From Dacryopinax spathularia (Eukaryota; Basidiomycota; Dacrymycetes; Dacrymycetales; Dacrymycetaceae), in the NCBI GenBank assembly GCA_037974965.1, contig JBBPFI010000005.1:1364001-1428000 (forward strand): a stretch of 64,000 nt of DNA, written 5' to 3'. The translations under genes were made by a program, and so were the position numbers. This document shows positions 46,259 to 58,713 of the stretch, piece by piece. Positions within the stretch are counted from its first letter, which is position 1, and each line of letters begins with the position of its first letter. The notes under the pieces were generated by a model. The model made no database searches and had not been told where the DNA came from. It saw only the letters and a program-made list of their open reading frames with translations.

Positions 46259-48187
46259 TTTAGAGGCAGTCCAAGCCCGTCGCCAGTCAATGCCTGCGTC
46301 CAGCGACCCTTATATAAGAGTGCTGTCAGCTCATAATACACGCTGTAAGTGGATTATAATGGAATGCGGAACCCTTCAGACATGAGGCAAGCCAGCCGAG
46401 CGCAATGCTCGCTCCATCTCGTACGAAATGCGACACATCGGAATTCGTGTCAGACTGAGACACGCGCTGACACAGCACAGTTGAAGCGGTGCTTCCAGTC
46501 CGGAGCGGCATTGTAAATCCATATGTTGAGTTGATGCCAAGTCAGAATTCGCTTCAGCAGCTGCCTGCTCCTGAGTAAAGATGCCCGTGGAAGCAGACTC
46601 AATGGCTTCGCGCGCCTAACTTCAGCTGAATACGGCCGATAGTTCTATACAGCCAGACCGCGAGTGGAGATCGTAGAACACACTGCATTCTTCTTGTCGC
46701 GGTCCATGATTGAGCGCTGTAGTTGCTGACATGGCGTATTCCCTGTTTGGGAAGGAAAAAGCCCTGAAGTAGTACGGGTTGGCCAATCACATTTGAAAAA
46801 GGCGACAAGCACTTCGGAGCGGGATTGCTTCTCCGATTCCTCAGCCAGACTAGCAGTCATCTTCAAGCCGAGCGCCCTCTGACTTGTGAGCTGCTGGTTC
46901 AACTGAGCATACCCCGCTCGGGATGGGTAATTGTGATCGACAGCAATAACACAATGCCGTTTACGGGAAAAGCCCTCCAGTGAGTCGGGATTGAAGAGCC
47001 GGGCAAGTACAAGGAGACAGTCGACGGTAGACTTGGTAAGATCCTCCAGCCGACTGAGCGGGGCTTCGACCTAGTCATGAGAAGCACCGAATGAGATGGA
47101 ATAATGAACGTCGGAGGTGCTACGAGATGAACAAGCGTTGTTGGTCCGCCTCGATCGGGATCGCCAAGGACACGCGTTGTTCAGGGCAGCCTCGTCATCT
47201 GATCCCGGTGTTTGCTGATATAATCGAGCTTGATACAGCGCCGTGACCTGCGCGACTGGTTCCGTACATACAACGCAAATCCCTGGCCAACGAAGTTGTG
47301 CCAGGTCTAACGGGTCGAAATGGGGACATCGGTCAGGGTCCAGATGCCCGACTCGCTTTCCAGAACCTTCCACAACCGGTCACGTGCACTCCTCACTCTG
47401 TATTGTGGAGGTTTCTCAAGCCCGAAGACGGGAAGGACGGAAGTAAAGCTGTGCGCTTGGGGTGACGATGATGGATAGGTGGGGTTTGGGTTTCTCTGTA
47501 TCTGTATCTTTGCTGGAGGCTCACTCGTCTGCTTTGATGCGTCCTGACTTAATAGAAGAGGAGGTAGATGTGGACGTGAATATGTTTGCGTTGCAGGAGT
47601 CGGGAGGTTTTTTTATGGAATGCATGATAGGGGAGGATAGTGCACGAGGACATGCAGCTCGGGAAGAGGTTGCTGCGCGTCAAGGATGGACTAGGGAAGA
47701 GCGGGAAGAAGTTGCGCGTTGCATCCAAGCCGGGAGGCCGTGTGAGGACGTTGAGGGGGTGGTGAACAATGTGGAGAGGCGCGCTATGGAAAGATTGCGG
47801 TCAGTGTATGCTTTGAATGGGTGGGTGGAGGTGTGTTTACAAGAATTAGGACTGTGCGGTCGCTGGGCTCGTCTGTGGGGTCCGTGCGTGGGGGTGGGTC
47901 CTCGGCGGGTGCGGCGGGCAATGGTGATGGGGTAGATCATGGTGGGTGGATCGTTCTCACGGGTTTATAGACATCGCTGACGGTCACGTCGCTGTTTGCA
48001 TATTTTCCATTTTTGTTGGCGGGGAACTTGGTCGCGCATGTCGGCTGGGCCTCTTGTGCTCGTTGGCGGTGTTGGGGTCGATGTCGTCGTTGACTTGATG
48101 TGACGTGATGATCTGGTGTTGCCATGTGCACGCGATGTTGACGGTGATGGTGTTGTGTGGTGATGCGTGTGTGTTGTGGATCGAATC
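46259..48187. other. Intergenic stretch, border between two composition zones
   Basis: Up to about 47400 only short frames; one on the minus strand (47071-47373) has cysteine pairs but no match. From 47460 the DNA changes to the GT-rich codon style of the Helitron region. The 157-codon frame at 47468 is listed separately. Confidence 0.4.
47468..47935 (+). CDS. Hypothetical protein upstream of the Helitron gene
   Basis: Open frame of about 155 codons from the ATG at 47468. It contains a charged helical middle (REEVAARQGWTREEREEVAR) and an Arg-rich end. No domain recognised. Same strand and similar codon style as the Helitron gene that begins 250 bases later; it could be an element-borne gene or chance. 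Confidence 0.3.
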   Translation: MMDRWGLGFSVSVSLLEAHSSALMRPDLIEEEVDVDVNMFALQESGGFFMECMIGEDSARGHAAREEVAARQGWTREEREEVARCIQAGRPCEDVEGVVNNVERRAMERLRSVYALNGWVEVCLQELGLCGRWARLWGPCVGVGPRRVRRAMVMG

Positions 48188-51100
48188 ATGGTGTGGTTCT
48201 TTTGGGGGAGTGCAGACGAGTCTAGGAGCATACGGATAGTGCGGTTGAGGGAGGAAGATGCGTGCATATATGATGGGGAAAGATTTGAGGATGTGATGTC
48301 TGTGTCTGATCTGGTTAATCTTTATCGTTTTGAGGGAGTGTGCGGGTCTGAGGACGATGCGATTCGGCGCGGTTGGTATCGAAGGGATGGTTATGTTTTA
48401 GTGCGATTGGGGGTTATATCAACACTCGTGAGCGGGTTCTCGTATCTGACAAGGCATGATCTTAGTGTCTTGTGCGCTTTACATGGCGTAAGGTGCCGCC
48501 ATCGGGGTTTGCGGAAGGAGGATGTCCGTAAGTTGTTGTGTGAGCACGTTTGTACCCCTCGGTGTACGCCGGGTGTTCTGTATGCGTTCCACGCCGTTCG
48601 GGTGCAGCGGATGGCGATCTTTCCCGCAGGTTCGCCATTTACGTCTGGAGTGAAGCGTGTGCTTGGTAATTCCAATGAGGAAGAAAGAGGTGGCAGGCGA
48701 AAGAAGCGGCCTAGGGAGGAAGGGTTAGGTGCACAGTGAGAAGTGGGTGGCTTTCCGTCCATACCAGGGAGTACGTTGGTTCGGGACATCATTAGGGAGT
48801 ACCAGAGTAAGACACGGCCAAGTTTCCTGGGGGAGGTGCCATGCGGTTGTTGTGGGGAGAAGGTCCGTAGAGGGGAAGTGTGCGTTGTGTCTGTCGGCGA
48901 CGTTCCCTTTGAATTACTTCGACCTGACGAGGACTTTCCTTTGCATCTTCGTCCCAACACGTACGCGGTGGAGGCTTATGATGGGGCAATTTTACATGCG
49001 AAGGCTCTCTCGTCTCCGTGGAAGAAGGAGGGGGTAGTGAACTTCTGTGGGGGTTGTAGGAGGGAACTTCTGTTGCGCAGGCGAATGCCCCGGTTGGCGT
49101 TGTGCAACAGATTCTATTATGCTTATGAGCATGTACCGTCAGACGTTTCCGATGCCTTTCGGAAGTCGACGTTTGTGGACTTGCGATTGGTGGCGAGGTA
49201 CAGTGCTAGCAACATTTGTTTTGCATACAAGGACGATCCTACCAAAGAAGGTCTTTTCGGTAGGGCGCTGTCGGGTGCGCAGAGGTTTTGTCGGGGAAAT
49301 ACGGTGATTTTACCTCGAGACCATTCGCGGATGGAGGAAGTGCTGCCTCCTAGTGTACAAACAATGAAAACAGCGTTTACCACTGTATTCGCAGGCGCAG
49401 AGGGATTGGATGATGCGAGCTTGCGGAAGCTGGCTCCCTTGAAGGCATCTGCGGCACGAGTCAGGTTGTTGATCTCCTTTTTGATTCGGGAAAATGACGC
49501 GTATGCGGTGGGTGTGGATGGGGATGGACCAGTCGGGTTTAGTGAAGCGAATATGCGCGAGCTCTTTGGGTCGACTGATGGAACGGATGAGGCTGGAGGT
49601 ACAGACGCACTTCCCGGTTGCATCGAGATTGGGAGGTTGTCTGGCTCAGAGTTGAACAGAGATCCGGATATTACTGGTCGGAATGAGCTTGGTGGTGTTG
49701 CGACGGGTGAGGAAGAGTTTTACATGGAGGCTTGCGGCTTTGTTAAGGGGGAGGTGTCGGGTCAGAAGTACCAGGCCATGAAGGCGGAGTGTCTCCAGCA
49801 CTGTTTAGCGGGTCGACCTTTCCTTTTGAGTAGGAGTGGCGGACGTCCGGTGTGTGATCGAATGAATCATCTCCTTCTGGGAGGCTTGTTTCCGCATTTA
49901 GATCCTTTCAATTTAGGGGGGTTTGAACACCCGGCAAGAAGGCGGTTTGTGGACATGGCAACACAATTGGGCCACTTGTTGAACATGTATGATAGTCCGT
50001 TTGAGAAGGATGCTCAATTTGTTTTTGTGTATCATAACATTTTGCAGAAGAGGAAAACCACTCGTGATGCGTTTTTCCGGGTTCGCCAAGTAGAGTGTGA
50101 TCGGTTGATTCGCGATATCATGAGTGTTCCATCTGGCGTTTTTGGTGACTTGGCTGGAAAGATAGGTAAGGACGGTAGCTACCGGGGAACGACGGATGAG
50201 GAGCGGAGCGCCTTGAGGGTCTTGCAGCGGCTGAATGTCGTACAGCGTGAAGTGCCAGGCTCGAACGGGTATAAGCAAGCTCGACGGAATGAGATTCGGG
50301 CGCTCATCCAAAAATTGGGCACGCCGGCATTGTTTTTGACATTGACACCAACAGACATTGACAGTCCATTGGTGCGCTTGTTGGCCGGGGAGGATGGGGA
50401 TGGGGCGGATTGGTGGTTTGTCGGTGAAACGTATGGTTCTAAGATGCATAGAGCTGCTCGCGTGGCTCGCAACCCCGCTGCGGCAGCTAGGTCTTTTCAC
50501 GGTACCATGGAAAGGTTCAGGGACATTGTTTTGCGTTGTGGGCGTGGGGAAGGGTTGTTTGGCGAATGCAGCGGAATGTATGGAATGGTGGAGGCACAGG
50601 GTCGTGGTACGCTCCATTGCCATATGCTCATTTGGTTGAAGGGTCATTCGAACCCGAAGGAGTTTAGAGAGCGGGTGCTGCGGGACGACCAGTGGAAAAC
50701 GCGTATGCTTGCCTGGTTAGAGTGGCATATCCGCTGCGAGCTGCCGGAGAATGTGGACGTTGTCCGTGAGCACGGTGCCCCTCTGCCGAAGCCAAAACAC
50801 AGTGCGGTCGAGATCAATCCGTGTACTTTACCTGGACCGGACATCGAGAGCATGGCTGAGGACGAGTTCTCCGTTGCATTTAGGGATCATGTCTCAGCGC
50901 TTGTGCAAGAAGTGAATTGGCACGAGCATAGGCCAACTTGCTTTTCTAGAGTGAAGGCGGGAGAAGTGCAGGGCGATTCAAATTGCCGTATGGGAATAGA
51001 TGGTGTGACACGAGCCGTTTCTGAGGTGGATCCCTGTACTGGGTCTATTGCTTTGAGAAGGCTGCATCCTCGCATCAATAAGTACAATGATGTCATCATG

Positions 51101-54100
51101 TTTCTGCTGAAGTGCAATATGGATATTCAGTTTTTGGGCTCAGGGGAGGAAGCGAAGGCTGCGGTGTATTATATTACGGATTACATAACAAAGCCTAGTT
51201 TGCCCACTCACGTGGGCCTATCGGTCTTGAGTCTTGCGCTTCAGAAACAAGATTTGGCTGCGAACGACTTGTCAGGCAAAGAGAGTCGGTTGTTTTTGAA
51301 TCGACTGGTGAATAGGATGATGGGTTCGCAAGAGATGTCGCATCAGCAAGTGATGAGTTATTATGTTGGCGGTGGTGACGTATATACAACGCACAGGTTT
51401 AGGACGTTGCATTGGGGTTCGGTCGAGAGGTGTGTGCGTGCAAGCGAGAAGGAGAGGGTTAGGAACGATGATTCGGCTTTCTTGGTCGGGTCCGGCGTGA
51501 ATACCAAAGATGCACGTGTAAACAGTGATGCGGACGAAGCGGTGGAAAGGATTGGGGCGCAAAGGCGGTTATCGATGATAGGAGAGCGAATCGAGTCAGG
51601 CGAACAGGTTGGCGATTTGAGTGATCCACATGCGGTTTTATCATTTGGAAACCATGGCATCACTGCTGTGCGGCAAGATGTGGATTACGTGTATAGGCCA
51701 AGGGAAGACGAGTTCGATAAGCTCTGCTTATATGATTTTGTGGCTTGCACGTACAAAGAGCTGATATCTGGTGGGGTGGGCGCAGACGATCCTTCGAGAG
51801 GAGGGGCGGAGGAAGAGGAACGCGGTGTGGAATCGGTGGGTGTCGTGAGGAGGGGTAGGCCAAGATTGCAGAGAGGAGCGTTTGGAGTGGAACATCCGCA
51901 GAGAAGTACTCACCGACTCCGATTAAGTAACAGTCACCTGGTGCCCGTCATACTTGGACCATCGCTGCCGCGAGAAGGAGGTGGAGAGCCGCAGCAGGAG
52001 GAGTGGTGTCGGGTGATGATGATCTTGTTCAAACCTTGGAGGCGTTTGGGGGATTTGTTGAACGAAGGAGAGGCGTGGAGTGCTGCTTTTGAGCGAGCTG
52101 TGTTCAGCGAGGAGCACTTGAGGGTCATGCGGAACATTGCGACGCTTAATGAATGTAAGGATGCCAGGGAGCGCCACGCGCGTTACCGGAAGGCGATGGA
52201 CGCTGAGGATGATTTTGAGGGTGTGGTAGAGGAAGATTCGGAAGATTCGGGCTCCGAGCAGATGGAGGATGGGGAAGTTACTGAGGGACGGGACCGGCGT
52301 GTGTTGGCGGTGGGTAACTTAGCTTCTTCGTATGGTCGAATCTTGGAGGATGGGCTTGGGGGCCGAGCGGTGACGGGACCACAGGACTCTTTGGAGTTTA
52401 AGGAGATGGATGGAAGCGAGCGTCGTTTGGTGCGCGAGTTTGGAAGCGTCATGGTGGAATTGCGGCGACAGCGAAGGCCGGCCGCGCCAGGAGGTGGCGT
52501 GATATACGTGCCTGTGCGTTCTGGTAACACGGATGTCAGAGGGCCAGAGATTACGGTCGCAAGTGCTCGCCCAGTGTCATCCGTGGGGGAGGGTGGTAGT
52601 ATATCGGCTGCCGTGGGTGAGGTAGATGGATGTGATCCTGTGGGGAGGGCGATCCAGTTGTTTTCAATGCAGGAGAATCCCGAGCAGTGCGCCGTGGTCA
52701 GGATTGTCGGTGACCATATGTTGAAGCGGAAGTCAACGCAGCTATTGATGTATGTGTCTGGCGTGGGCGGCACTGGGAAGAGTCATGTTATTCGTTGTTT
52801 GGTTGCGCTGTTTGACATGGTGGGAAGGGCTCGGTGTTTAATGTTGAGTGCGCCAACCGGGGCTGCGGCGATATTGATTAAAGGGTATACGATTCATGCG
52901 TTGACTTTGCTACCCAAGGGGGGAGGACGCGTCAACCTGGAGACTTTGGAGCCCATATGGCGTGAAGTGGAGTATTTGGTCATTGATGAGGTTTCCATGG
53001 TCTCGGCGTTGCTTCTGAGTCAGATCTCGGAGCGGCTGTGCTTAGCCAAAGGGGTCCCGGATGTGCCATTTGGGGGACTACACGTGCTATTCTTTGGAGA
53101 TTTGGGTCAGCTGAATCCGGTTCGTCAGCCTTGTCTGTATTCTCAGAAGTTAACGGGGAAGGTTTCTTTCAGTATGGGGCAATCGCTCGGGGGACAGGGT
53201 GCCTTGAGCGGTGCGGTGTTATGGAGACAGTTGAACGCGGTTGTCGAATTGCAGAAGAGTATGCGTCACAATGGTGACTTGCGGTGGGCCAATCTGTTAA
53301 GAAGGATTCGGCTGGGGCAAGCATGGGCGGGGTTGAAACCTCATTCCAGTGTACAGAGGGGGACTGGGGAGAATTATGTTTTGGGTGACTTCGAAGTGTT
53401 GCGGACACGATTGTTGGGACGTTTGGTAATCGATGACCCTTCTGTTATAGCAAGTTTTGAGGACGCGCCCGTTATTACTTGCACGAAGGACCTTTGCGAT
53501 GAACTGAATCAAGTTCTATCTCTTAGGCACTGCGAAAGGTTGGGGCAAGAATATATATGCTACTATTCCAACGATCGGCAAGCGAGGGGACAGCCGTTGC
53601 CACCAAAGGTTGCTCGTAGCGTGTGGAAGGCTTCATCGTCTTTAACTAAGGATGCTTTGGGTAGATTACCGCTTTTCTTGGGAATGCGAGTGATGGTGAC
53701 TGAGAACATCGCGATTTCGATGAACGTAGTGAATGGCGCGGAGGGTGAGGTGGTGGGCTTGAGATATTCGCAGCTTGGAAGTGGGGAGCGTTTTGCTGAG
53801 GTCGCGTTCGTCCGTGTTAGCGGTTGTGGTTTAGTGCACCCCGCACTTCCTGCGGATGTTGTACCGGTCATGCCTGTACGTTCGGCCTTTAGATGGAGGT
53901 CGCAGGATGGACGGGAGTACAGTGTGACCAGGCGACAATTGCCCCTCCTCCCTGCATATTCATATACGGATTACAAAAGTCAGGGGCGGTCGCTGGGTAA
54001 AGCAGTGCTAGATGTGGCCAGTTGCCGCTCGTTGGCGAGTGTGTATGTGATGTTGTCCCGGGTACCGACACTGAGCGGGGTGGCTATCCTACGAGAGTTT

Positions 54101-54199
54101 ACTACTCGGTATGTGCATGCGCAACTTGATCCTGCATTGAGGGTTGAGCTAGAAAGGTTGGCAAGCATAAGTCGTAAACCAGTTGTTGGATTAGAATGA
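48188..54199 (+). CDS. Helitron Rep-helicase (RepHel)
   Basis: Two exons, 48188-48728 and 48768-54199, split by a 39-base intron that joins REEGL to GSTLVRD; about 1,990 residues without a break. The first exon holds a SAP-like segment with a cysteine motif (ALHGVRCRHRGLRKEDV, LLCEHVCTPRC). Near residue 800 is the HUH motif in GTLHCHMLIWLKG, and near 980 the catalytic tyrosine motif AVYYITDYITKP. Together they form the rolling-circle Rep nuclease. From about 1,510 is a Pif1-family helicase: Walker A GVGGTGKS, Walker B VIDEVSMVS, then FFGDLGQLNPV and DYKSQGRSL near the end. Helitrons move by rolling-circle replication and often carry host gene pieces. All catalytic motifs are seen, so it may be autonomous. 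Confidence 0.93.
48188..54199 (+). mobile_element. Helitron, coding core (ends not located)
   Basis: Only the coding core is marked. Helitron ends (5' TC, 3' CTRR after a hairpin, between A and T) are too short to be found without another copy. The element could reach further on either side and might include the frame at 47468 or genes after 54.5 kb. Confidence 0.7.
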
Positions 54200-54560
54200 G
54201 TGATATTGAGACAGACTTGTGGGGTAGGTAAGAAAACAGTGGGACTAGAAGTTGTATGCGGGAAACTTTACTGATCGATTGTTGTAGTACAGTTAGGGGA
54301 TGATAAGGTCCTTTCATCGATGTAATGCGTTCAGCAGAGGTGCATACAGAGTGGGGAAGCGATCTTGATGACTGTACTAGTCCCCAGTGATTCGTACTGG
54401 CGGGTGTTGGTCAGCAGGAACCATGCTTATAGGATTGGGGTGATTGCCGAAAATGAATTGGTGTTCTTGCTAGGGTGCGGTTCCCTGTGATGTCAGCCAT
54501 GGACAAGGGTGTGGTAGTCTATGCGTGCACTAGGATTGCAGACTCGGAGAAGCTTGTGGT

Positions 54561-55987
54561 TCATATGTCGAGACTTTTATCGTCTTCATCCGCGTCTAGA
54601 ATGGCCTCATAGACGATGGGTGTGAATGACGGTGAGTTGGTAGCAGCCATGTTTGCGGTAGGTTGACGATTTCCGTTGTCGGAAGAATGGGAGGCCGCGG
54701 GCAGAGGGTCGGAAGTATGGTGGGCAGGCGTGTTGTGCCCCCAGTCTTCGATCGGATCGGTCATACCGACATCGGCTGCAGGAACGGGGTCGTCTGCTGG
54801 GCGACAAGGGGGTGGGGGAGAGATTGGTTCGCTGGTCGCTAGTATCCCGGTGAAATTCCAAGGGTGGGGAAGCGGTCTGTCGTTTGCGATGTGCGATGGC
54901 GTTATGGTGAGCCACAGGTTGTTAAAGGGGCCGTAGAAGCGCAGCGTAATATGCTGCTGGAGCGCCGACGCGCAGCGGATGGTAGCCTAGAAGATGCATT
55001 GGCCAGATGTTGTCACTTTGGATGTGATTTAACGTACGGCGAATTCTTGGACATGGAATGAGATGGATGTTTCGGGATAGTCAGTGTTGTAGGACAGCAG
55101 ATCGTCCGATTCGATGTTGAGAACCGTTGAAATGTCGCCGCCTGGAAATGGGAGGTGAATATTGGAGGTGTCGACGGAGTGAGTATAACGTACTTGAGAA
55201 CGCGTGGAGGATGAGCTCCGTATCGTATGCCCAAAGCTCGACCTGCCCGTCGGCCTTTGTCATAATGTGTTGAAGACGGGCAGCCATGGAGTTGATTTGC
55301 GGGCTGTCGAGGGTCATAATCTGTGCTGGAATGGTCGGGTCTGGGTCGATCACCGAGCGCTGACGTTCCGGTTCGTGTATGCAGATGGACCAGACCTTGC
55401 GGACGTCTGTGTGGGGCGATGGGCGTTGCATGAGCGTATGTTTGGAGCGCATATAAGTAGATAAGTTACCATATTTGCAATGCAACACGACTTCGAATCG
55501 GTACTCGATACTTGGCTCATCCTCGTCATGCACGACGAGAGGATGATTAGCTTTTAGTGCGATGGAGGCTGGGAACTGAAGAGATAAGTGAACCTCCAAT
55601 GTGTCCGATTGTCCGTTGGCGGCGATCTTCAGCGGGCGAAGGAGTACTCCGATTGGGATGGCTCCAAAGCACTCGTCTTCCCCGTCGACGTGGACATGGT
55701 CGTAACTTTCGAAGAATGAACGATGAAGTGTCAGAGTCCCCAATGTGGATTCGCTCATATTCATGGCAGACAGTATGACCTGGACGCGTGGTTTCACATG
55801 TGCGTGTCCCGTGTGTAGTGGTGGTAGGCGTACCTCATCTGGTCGCGTAATGAGATTGACCTCGTTACCATACTTTGCCAAGGCTCTCAAGCCGACAACC
55901 AGCACTAAGTGTCGGGCTGAGAAGAGAGGCTTTAGTGGAATATATGCGCGTACCTTTCGCATTTTCGATGCTCAGAGTGGCTTCCAT
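54561..55987 (-). CDS. Rad9-like checkpoint clamp protein
   Basis: Six exons (55954-55987, 55834-55904, 55470-55779, 55194-55406, 55038-55141, 54561-54986) give 385 residues. The fold pattern follows Rad9/PCNA: VLVVGLRALAKYGNEV, then VILSAMNMSESTLGTLTLH with FFESY, EVVLHCKY in the first half, ELWAYDTELILHAFS, and TSISFHVQEFAATIRCASAL with ITLRFYGPFNNLWLTI in the second. Rad9 is one subunit of the ring-shaped 9-1-1 clamp that is loaded at damaged DNA and activates the checkpoint kinase. The C-terminal tail is Ser/Thr/Pro-rich and ends in an acidic segment, as in known Rad9 proteins. Assigned from pattern only; it could be the cell's own Rad9 or a diverged paralogue. It lies tail to tail with the Helitron gene, 360 bases away. 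Confidence 0.72.
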
Positions 55988-56903
55988 GATCAGGTAGATG
56001 ACAGACAGTTATTGTGAGAAGTATGTGGATGTTGTCAGGTTGTTTGGGAGTGTTATGTGCGCGATGTGTGTGTGTTCGGTATGGTTTGGGAGGTCTGATG
56101 TGGAAGATGATGGTCTGGAAGAGGGATGGAAAGGGGGCGGGGGAGGAGACGCGAGCGCGGTAATAAAAGGGGTCGCGACGTGTTCCAGATCCGTGGTCTG
56201 CGCGGCAGATCGAAGGCGAGCATCATCGTATTTCGGGGTGGGGGGTCGGGAAAAGAGGGTCGGCGGGCGTAAGTGCGGGGACCGGAATAGCGAGGCTGGG
56301 TAGGTAGGTGATCAAGCCGCGGCGGAGTTCCGGAGTTGTCCCGAGGGTGCCGGTGCCTTTGGAGTACGTGCGCGTCTGTGAGAAACTGCATTAGATGTAA
56401 CCATGCGTATTTGTTGACTGGCCTCGCTATTGCCCCTATGGTCGAGAGGAGATGGAGATGTAGTAGGAGAGTTGTTGGGGATGTCTAGGTTTGGATCCAG
56501 GAAGGGACCGGTCGTTGTGGGTGTTTGTCTTTGTCAGGGTCTGATTGATGCCGTTTCCATTCGAGGAAGCGTTGTCGGGGCTACAAGAGGAAATGCAGTG
56601 TTGCCGGTCGTGCGCTACTTGGAGTTGTGAGGTGTCCGCTCGTTGTGCCTGCATATAAGCTGCGGGTGAGAGAGGAGGTACGCGGTGTTCATCTTCTCTA
56701 CAGTTGGTTTAGGGCGCAAATCTGCTATGTATGTCATCCTTGTTACGAAGGAGGGAGATCGTCGCGAGGTACCATGCCTGTGGTTGCGTAACATGGGGAT
56801 TCTCCAAAGTTGTGCTGAAAGTGGGTTTCCACTTGCCACGTGTGCGTGAATGTAGGCTGAATGAGCTGACGATGTGCTAGGTGCCGCGGGAGGTTTGCCT
56901 GTC
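55988..56903. other. Intergenic, upstream of the Rad9-like gene
   Basis: Purine-rich plus strand, short frames, no motif. Probable promoter region of the minus-strand Rad9-like gene and the plus-strand small gene. Confidence 0.4.
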
Positions 56904-57501
56904 ATGCCTATTCCGCACGTGTCGGCGTCGGTTTTGTCGAAGGTTTGCCTACTCTGCCATTCGGGTGTTGTTCAAGTTAACAGGTGCATTTTCCAGTTGC
57001 TTACCTGGTGCGAACATCACCAAGACGAGGAAGTAGATGGAGATTTGAAGGATGGTATGGTCTTTAGCGATTGGGATATGGCTTGGATTGGGGTGAACGT
57101 AGATGTGATGTGGGTGTTTGTGCATCTCGGGAGGACGTTCGGTGTATGCTGATGCTGGAGACAGATTTGAGATTTTGAAGGTGCTCTTTGGGTGCACGCT
57201 ACCCGTTTCGTTTCTAATAATGTGTTCAGGCCGCTGACTATTTGGATGCTCGTGGCATTGTGTACGTCGCGTGGATGTTGAGGTGTGGATGTGGTTGTCG
57301 GGATTTTGACGTGGATTGTAGCTTGTTGGCTCTGAAAGGGTTGGCAGATGCGTTGGATGGGCGGCGGCCAGACGAACTCCGGGCAGCATTGCATCTTCCG
57401 GCTGATTGGACAGAGGACGATGTGAGTGTGATGTTGTTGGCCCCTGATAACAGGTTCGGCACGCTGATGTCGAGCAACGTAGGCGCGTCGTGTCAATGTG
57501 A
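56904..57501 (+). CDS. Small hypothetical helical protein
   Basis: The 3' exons are clear: 57230-57282, 57322-57421 and 57454-57501, joined by introns of 39 and 32 bases. They read AADYLDARGIVYVAWML, then LLALKGLADALDG with LRAALHLPADWTEDD, and a basic end. The preceding exon ends EILK at about 57180. Further upstream, from the ATG at 56904, a frame with cysteine pairs (VCLLCHSG) is open, but I could not join it in frame. No known family. The short helical pattern and the W-T-E-D-D end are distinctive. Confidence 0.45.
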
Positions 57502-57611
57502 ATGTGAGGGAAAATCATCATCTATCATTCTGTCTATTTAAGCATGTTTAGCACTGGGCTGAGTTTGGCACGGGATGGTAACAGGAGAATGGAAATGCGG
57601 GGGGAGGTAGA

Positions 57612-58713
57612 TTAAATGTCCATGCAATCGTTCTCGTCGAGGAATTGCACGGTGGTCACGTCGTCGTTATCTGGGTTGAGTGAATCTGTTGTCGCTCTGA
57701 GTTTTGCGATTGACTGGAGAGGGTTGTCAGCGTTCCCCCCGCGGATGTTGGCCAATTTCACTGACCGGTGCTTGCAGATTGTCGTATGAGGCGAGTTGTA
57801 TGACATGCTCCAGTCTGAGGTAGAGGTTGAAGGTTTTGTCGTGCCGGTCTACCGGGTCGAAAGATATCGCGACATCTACGAAATCCCCTGCCTGAAAGCT
57901 CGCCGCATGGGCAGTTGTGACTCTCCCATCGTGTCGACGAGTTTCTAACCTGACGGGAGTGTCCAATGTCCAGCGGCGCTGGATTCGTGAAGCCGCTACG
58001 TCAAGGTGGTGCGTAACATGTTGGTTGGAGTGGTCGGCCACCGTCCCGTCCCTGATCGACCTGCTCTGTATCTGGTAAGGACGTGGGTGTGCGTTGCAAG
58101 AGGGAAGGCATCTTACTTTCGCGAAGGTGCGGCGAGTACATCGGATAGCATCCAGGTCATCGAAGATTTGATTATCGGCGCACACCGTGTTAGTAGTGGA
58201 CGCGTACCAACGCCGGATATGCTGGATCGTGGCCCACATGTCCGCCCATAAAGCCATATGCGAAGACGATGCAGGTTCAATGAAAACGCTGTTCATCGCA
58301 GTCATGCAATGATCCGGATGTCTGAGACTTGATTAGCTGGGCTGTCTTGAGATTCGAACTGCCGGAAGTGCTTTACCCGTCCCAGTTGCCATATTTTCCC
58401 AGCTGAGGATCCTTGAGGAAGCCTTGCAGGCGAAGCACCGCGATTCTCGGATGATTTGCGTTACCAGAATGAATCACAATGTCCTTGGTATGTCGGGTAT
58501 CGATCACTTTTGTTTTCGTCCTCAGGCAGAGCACGTTGCACACACCCTCGTAGTTGGACGGGATGGGCAGCATATTGTCAGGTGTGTCGACCGCTAGGAA
58601 GGCTTCCGGATAGGTCCATTTGTCTCGGATGAAGCAGTTTTGGTCGTCTGCTCGTAGTCAGAGTGGACGAGGCACGTTAGAGTGAGTAGCGCACCTTGGA
58701 TGAAGAGGGTCAT
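57612..58713 (-). CDS. Protein of unknown function, 300 residues (GDFVDV family)
   Basis: Five exons close exactly: 58695-58713, 58377-58647, 58117-58321, 57766-58071 and 57612-57713. The protein starts MTLFIQDDQNCFIRDKW. Recognisable points are LLPIPSNYEGVCNVLCLR-type text, DIVIHSG, HPDHCMTAMNSVFIEP, then near the C-terminus FQAGDFVDVAISFDP and YLRLEHVIQLA, and an acidic end (DENDCMDI). The last part resembles the LSRGDLVVLE region of the protein at 61394-62235 and may be a small beta barrel, but that is inference. The 45-base intron 58072-58116 is a multiple of three and leaves the frame open if retained. No known domain. Confidence 0.7.

Noticed and set aside
47071-47373. Cysteine-containing 100-codon minus-strand frame as a zinc protein
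   Set aside because: No spacing typical of a known zinc finger and no splice partners found.
49913-50647. Long minus-strand open frame (244 codons) inside the Helitron gene
   Set aside because: It is the antisense shadow of a strongly conserved coding region and has no domain of its own.
58340-58360. tRNA-like gttcgaatc word
   Set aside because: No matching stems or anticodon arm around it; it lies in an intron of the 300-residue gene.
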